The translations under genes were made by a program, and so were the position numbers. A stretch of DNA of 64,000 nt from UBA7672 sp965229115 (GTDB lineage Bacteria > Pseudomonadota > Alphaproteobacteria > Caulobacterales > Hyphomonadaceae): assembly GCA_965229115.1 (NCBI GenBank), contig CBDDIR010000003.1, positions 310,001 to 374,000 on the forward strand, read 5' to 3'. Numbering within the stretch: position 1 is the first letter of the stretch; the number at the start of each line of letters is the position of its first letter. Shown piece by piece: positions 62,423 through 64,000 of this stretch. The notes beneath the pieces were generated by a model. That model did not search any database. It was given only the letters and a program-made list of their open reading frames with translations, and was not told the origin of the DNA.

Positions 62423-63001
62423 CTAGCGGTTCGCGCCGGGAACCCAGAGGACGTCGGCGGCGCCATTGTTGTTGGCGCGACGGGCGGCGACGAAGAGGAA
62501 GTCCGACAGCCGGTTGGCGTAGGCGAGGGCGAACTCGGAGACGACTTCGCCTTCGGTGGCGGCGAGCTGGGCGATCAGGCGCTCGGCGCGGCGGCAGACG
62601 GTGCGGGCGACATGCAGGTGCGCCGCGAGGGCGGAGCCGCCGGGCAGGATGAAGCTGTTGAGCGGCGGAATGGGGCCGTTGACCAGGTCGATCTCGGTCT
62701 CGAGGCGGGTGACCTGCGCCTCCACGATGCGCAGCGGCTCCCAGCCGAGTTCCTTGTCGCGCTGGGGCGTGGCGAGATCGGCGCCCAGATCGAACAGGTC
62801 GTTCTGGATACGGCCGAGCATGGCGTCGAGCTCGGGGTCGCCTTCGCAATGCAGGCGGGCGACGCCGATGGACGAGTTGGTCTCGTCGGCCGCGCCATAG
62901 GTTTCGACGCGCAGGTTCCACTTTTCGACGCGCTCGCCAGTTGCGAGGCCCGTCGTGCCCTTGTCGCCAGTGCGGGTGTAGATCTTGTTCAGAACAACCA
63001 T
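62423..63001 (-). CDS. PduO-type cob(I)alamin adenosyltransferase
   Basis: Transfers adenosyl from ATP to reduced cobalamin or cobinamide, giving the coenzyme form. The 192-residue protein has the conserved 'KIYTRTGDKGTTGL' ATP-binding motif at the N-terminus and 'ARTVCRRAERLI' and 'NRLSDFLFVAAR' helices of the PduO family. It neighbours NADAR and a small twin-membrane protein gene, a common alphaproteobacterial layout. Confidence 0.93.
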   Translation of the reverse strand: MVVLNKIYTRTGDKGTTGLATGERVEKWNLRVETYGAADETNSSIGVARLHCEGDPELDAMLGRIQNDLFDLGADLATPQRDKELGWEPLRIVEAQVTRLETEIDLVNGPIPPLNSFILPGGSALAAHLHVARTVCRRAERLIAQLAATEGEVVSEFALAYANRLSDFLFVAARRANNNGAADVLWVPGANR

Positions 63002-63064
63002 GCGCCCTTGTCGGGACGCGGCGTCAGGCCGTCAATGGCTGATCAGTTGTAGCAAAGCCCCGGT

Positions 63065-63487
63065 TTAGAGGGCGTAAGCCTCGTGCACACCCGAAATCGG
63101 GCCGCCGAGCAGGTCGAGCGACGGGCGCGGGGTGGTGCGGAAGGGCACGCGGCGCACGTCCACGAGGGCTGCACGGTGCGAGAACACCCAGCCGGACAGG
63201 CGCGGGGCGGCGTCCAGCAGCAGGGCAACCGATTGCGGCTCGCCCAGGATCGTCATCTGGCAGGCGCCGTCGATCGTCAGGACGATGTCGGCTTCCAGGG
63301 TGGCGTCGAAGCGGCGGATACGTTCGTTGATGGCGTCGATCGCCCAGTCCGCATCGGCTTCGCCGCGCTGCAGGGCTTTGAGGGCATTGGCGATTCCGTA
63401 TGATTCCGAAGCGAACCACGTCCAGAACTTGCGGGGGTTCAGCTCAACAGATCCACGTCCGAACACGGCCAACTCCATCCATCGCAC
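63065..63487 (-). CDS. Hypothetical protein
   Basis: A 140-residue protein without a signal peptide, not recognised as a named family. It has a Phe/Trp-rich N-terminus ('RKFWTWFASESYGIANAL') and an alpha/beta pattern through 'DATLEADIVLTIDGACQMTILG', which suggests a small globular domain. The start may be 63487 or the ATG at 63478. It is followed by the adenosyltransferase on the same strand. Confidence 0.65.
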   Translation of the reverse strand: MRWMELAVFGRGSVELNPRKFWTWFASESYGIANALKALQRGEADADWAIDAINERIRRFDATLEADIVLTIDGACQMTILGEPQSVALLLDAAPRLSGWVFSHRAALVDVRRVPFRTTPRPSLDLLGGPISGVHEAYAL

Positions 63488-63645
63488 CAGCCAGAGCCAT
63501 GTTCACATGCACAGCTTCAGGCTTGGACAATCCGATCGATGAAATTTAACCGATCCGACCCCAATGCAGCATGAACGGCGCAGGAAAGCGGATCGTTCCC
63601 TGCGTGAATGTACAGGACGTGGTTCGCGTGGCGCGGAAGCAACAG

Positions 63646-63849
63646 TTACTTGAATGCGCCGGCCAGCCAGCCGAGGATCACCAGTAGGATGATCGCGATA
63701 AACTGGATGATCACCCGCAGGCGCATCAGCTTGTTGGACCGCGACGCAGATTGGGGGTCCGTGCGGACGAGGTTCACGATCCCGAAGCCGAGAACCACGA
63801 AAACCGCAGCAATGGCGATATAGACGCCGTATGAGAGCCAGACTTCCAT
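63646..63849 (-). CDS. Twin-transmembrane small protein, HIG1-like
   Basis: A 67-residue protein with two membrane helices (about 7-28 and 44-64) and the linking 'NKLMRLRVIIQFIAIILLV' typical of the HIG1-domain-like twin transmembrane family, which is linked to respiratory-complex stability. It lies upstream of the adenosyltransferase group, as in many alphaproteobacteria. Confidence 0.85.
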   Translation of the reverse strand: MEVWLSYGVYIAIAAVFVVLGFGIVNLVRTDPQSASRSNKLMRLRVIIQFIAIILLVILGWLAGAFK

Positions 63850-63907
63850 GGCGGTGTCGTACGCCTGAAATGGCGCTTACGCCATCGGGTAAGGGCGTCG
63901 CACCCGG

Positions 63908-64000
63908 CTAGCGCCTGCCATCCGGGGCAAACCGCTCATCGGTCCAGACCAGGGCGTTGAAAGACATGGCTTCGCGCAGGGCGATGACGACGTTCTTCAT
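63908..64000 (-). CDS. C-terminal fragment of an unidentified protein
   Basis: An open frame enters from the right edge and stops at 63908-63910. The visible 30 residues are MKNVVIALREAMSFNALVW and TDERFAPDGRR. The ATG at 64000 may be internal. Too little is visible to name a family. Confidence 0.45.
   Translation of the reverse strand: MKNVVIALREAMSFNALVWTDERFAPDGRR

Overview
The window is a 64 kb stretch of a GC-rich alphaproteobacterial chromosome with tightly packed genes on both strands. The gene content is mostly core metabolism and housekeeping. An alphaproteobacterium, most likely of the Caulobacterales/Hyphomonadaceae type, is suggested by the eukaryotic-type NADP isocitrate dehydrogenase, the dnaG-rpoD pair, a primase that has lost its zinc ligands, an SOS box of the (G/T)TTC-N7-GTTC type in front of recA, the pairing of M17 aminopeptidase with an NlpC/P60 peptidase, many short lipoproteins, and palindromic intergenic repeats. 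The genus cannot be fixed from the sequence alone.

Layout. 0-8 kb: tail of a Gfo/Idh/MocA oxidoreductase, ilvD with a branched leader, small lipoproteins, a CWC zinc-ribbon-like protein, a MAPEG protein, a SRPBCC/ArsR pair, prfA and htpX. 8-11.4 kb: a heme oxygenase-bacteriophytochrome operon (biliverdin synthesis plus red-light sensor kinase with fused receiver). 11.4-21.4 kb: DUF4399 lipoprotein, thiolase-like protein, recA, alaS, desaturase, icd. 21.4-22.4 kb: a gene-poor kilobase with dispersed repeats and a candidate structured RNA. 22.4-35.9 kb: GNAT, CsaA, a lipoprotein-gluQRS-eamA-marR run, a TadD-like TPR lipoprotein, pepA, MarR and NlpC/P60, an extended SDR and a CadC-like membrane regulator. 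36-40.6 kb: dnaG and rpoD. 40.7-45.5 kb: a second SRPBCC/ArsR pair, DUF1428 with divergent HxlR, oligoendopeptidase F and a YpfJ-type metallopeptidase. 45.7-51.2 kb: DUF72, an Rrf2 repressor divergent from a flavin amine-oxidase-type protein, MltA, and a HupE/membrane-anchor pair. 51.2-52.3 kb: a second gene-poor kilobase made largely of palindromic repeats. 52.3-64 kb: DUF2177, M20 peptidase, DUF1761, etfBA, DUF3144, TerB, S9 peptidase, a beta-lactamase-fold hydrolase, NADAR, a PduO-type cobalamin adenosyltransferase and a twin-transmembrane small protein.

No CRISPR array, tRNA, rRNA, integrase or transposase was recognised. The most unusual material is non-coding: four families of intergenic palindromic or dispersed repeats, a ~140 nt multi-stem candidate RNA at 21.9-22.0 kb, palindromes abutting the ribosome-binding sites of both SRPBCC/ArsR modules, and a three-half-site operator between the Rrf2 gene and its divergent oxidoreductase. 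Among the proteins, RpoD is notable for a ~140-residue Lys/Ala/Pro-rich extension with an internal start, and DnaG for missing zinc ligands. I found no clear defence island or wholly new multi-gene system; the HupE/anchor pair is the most plausible under-described protein module.
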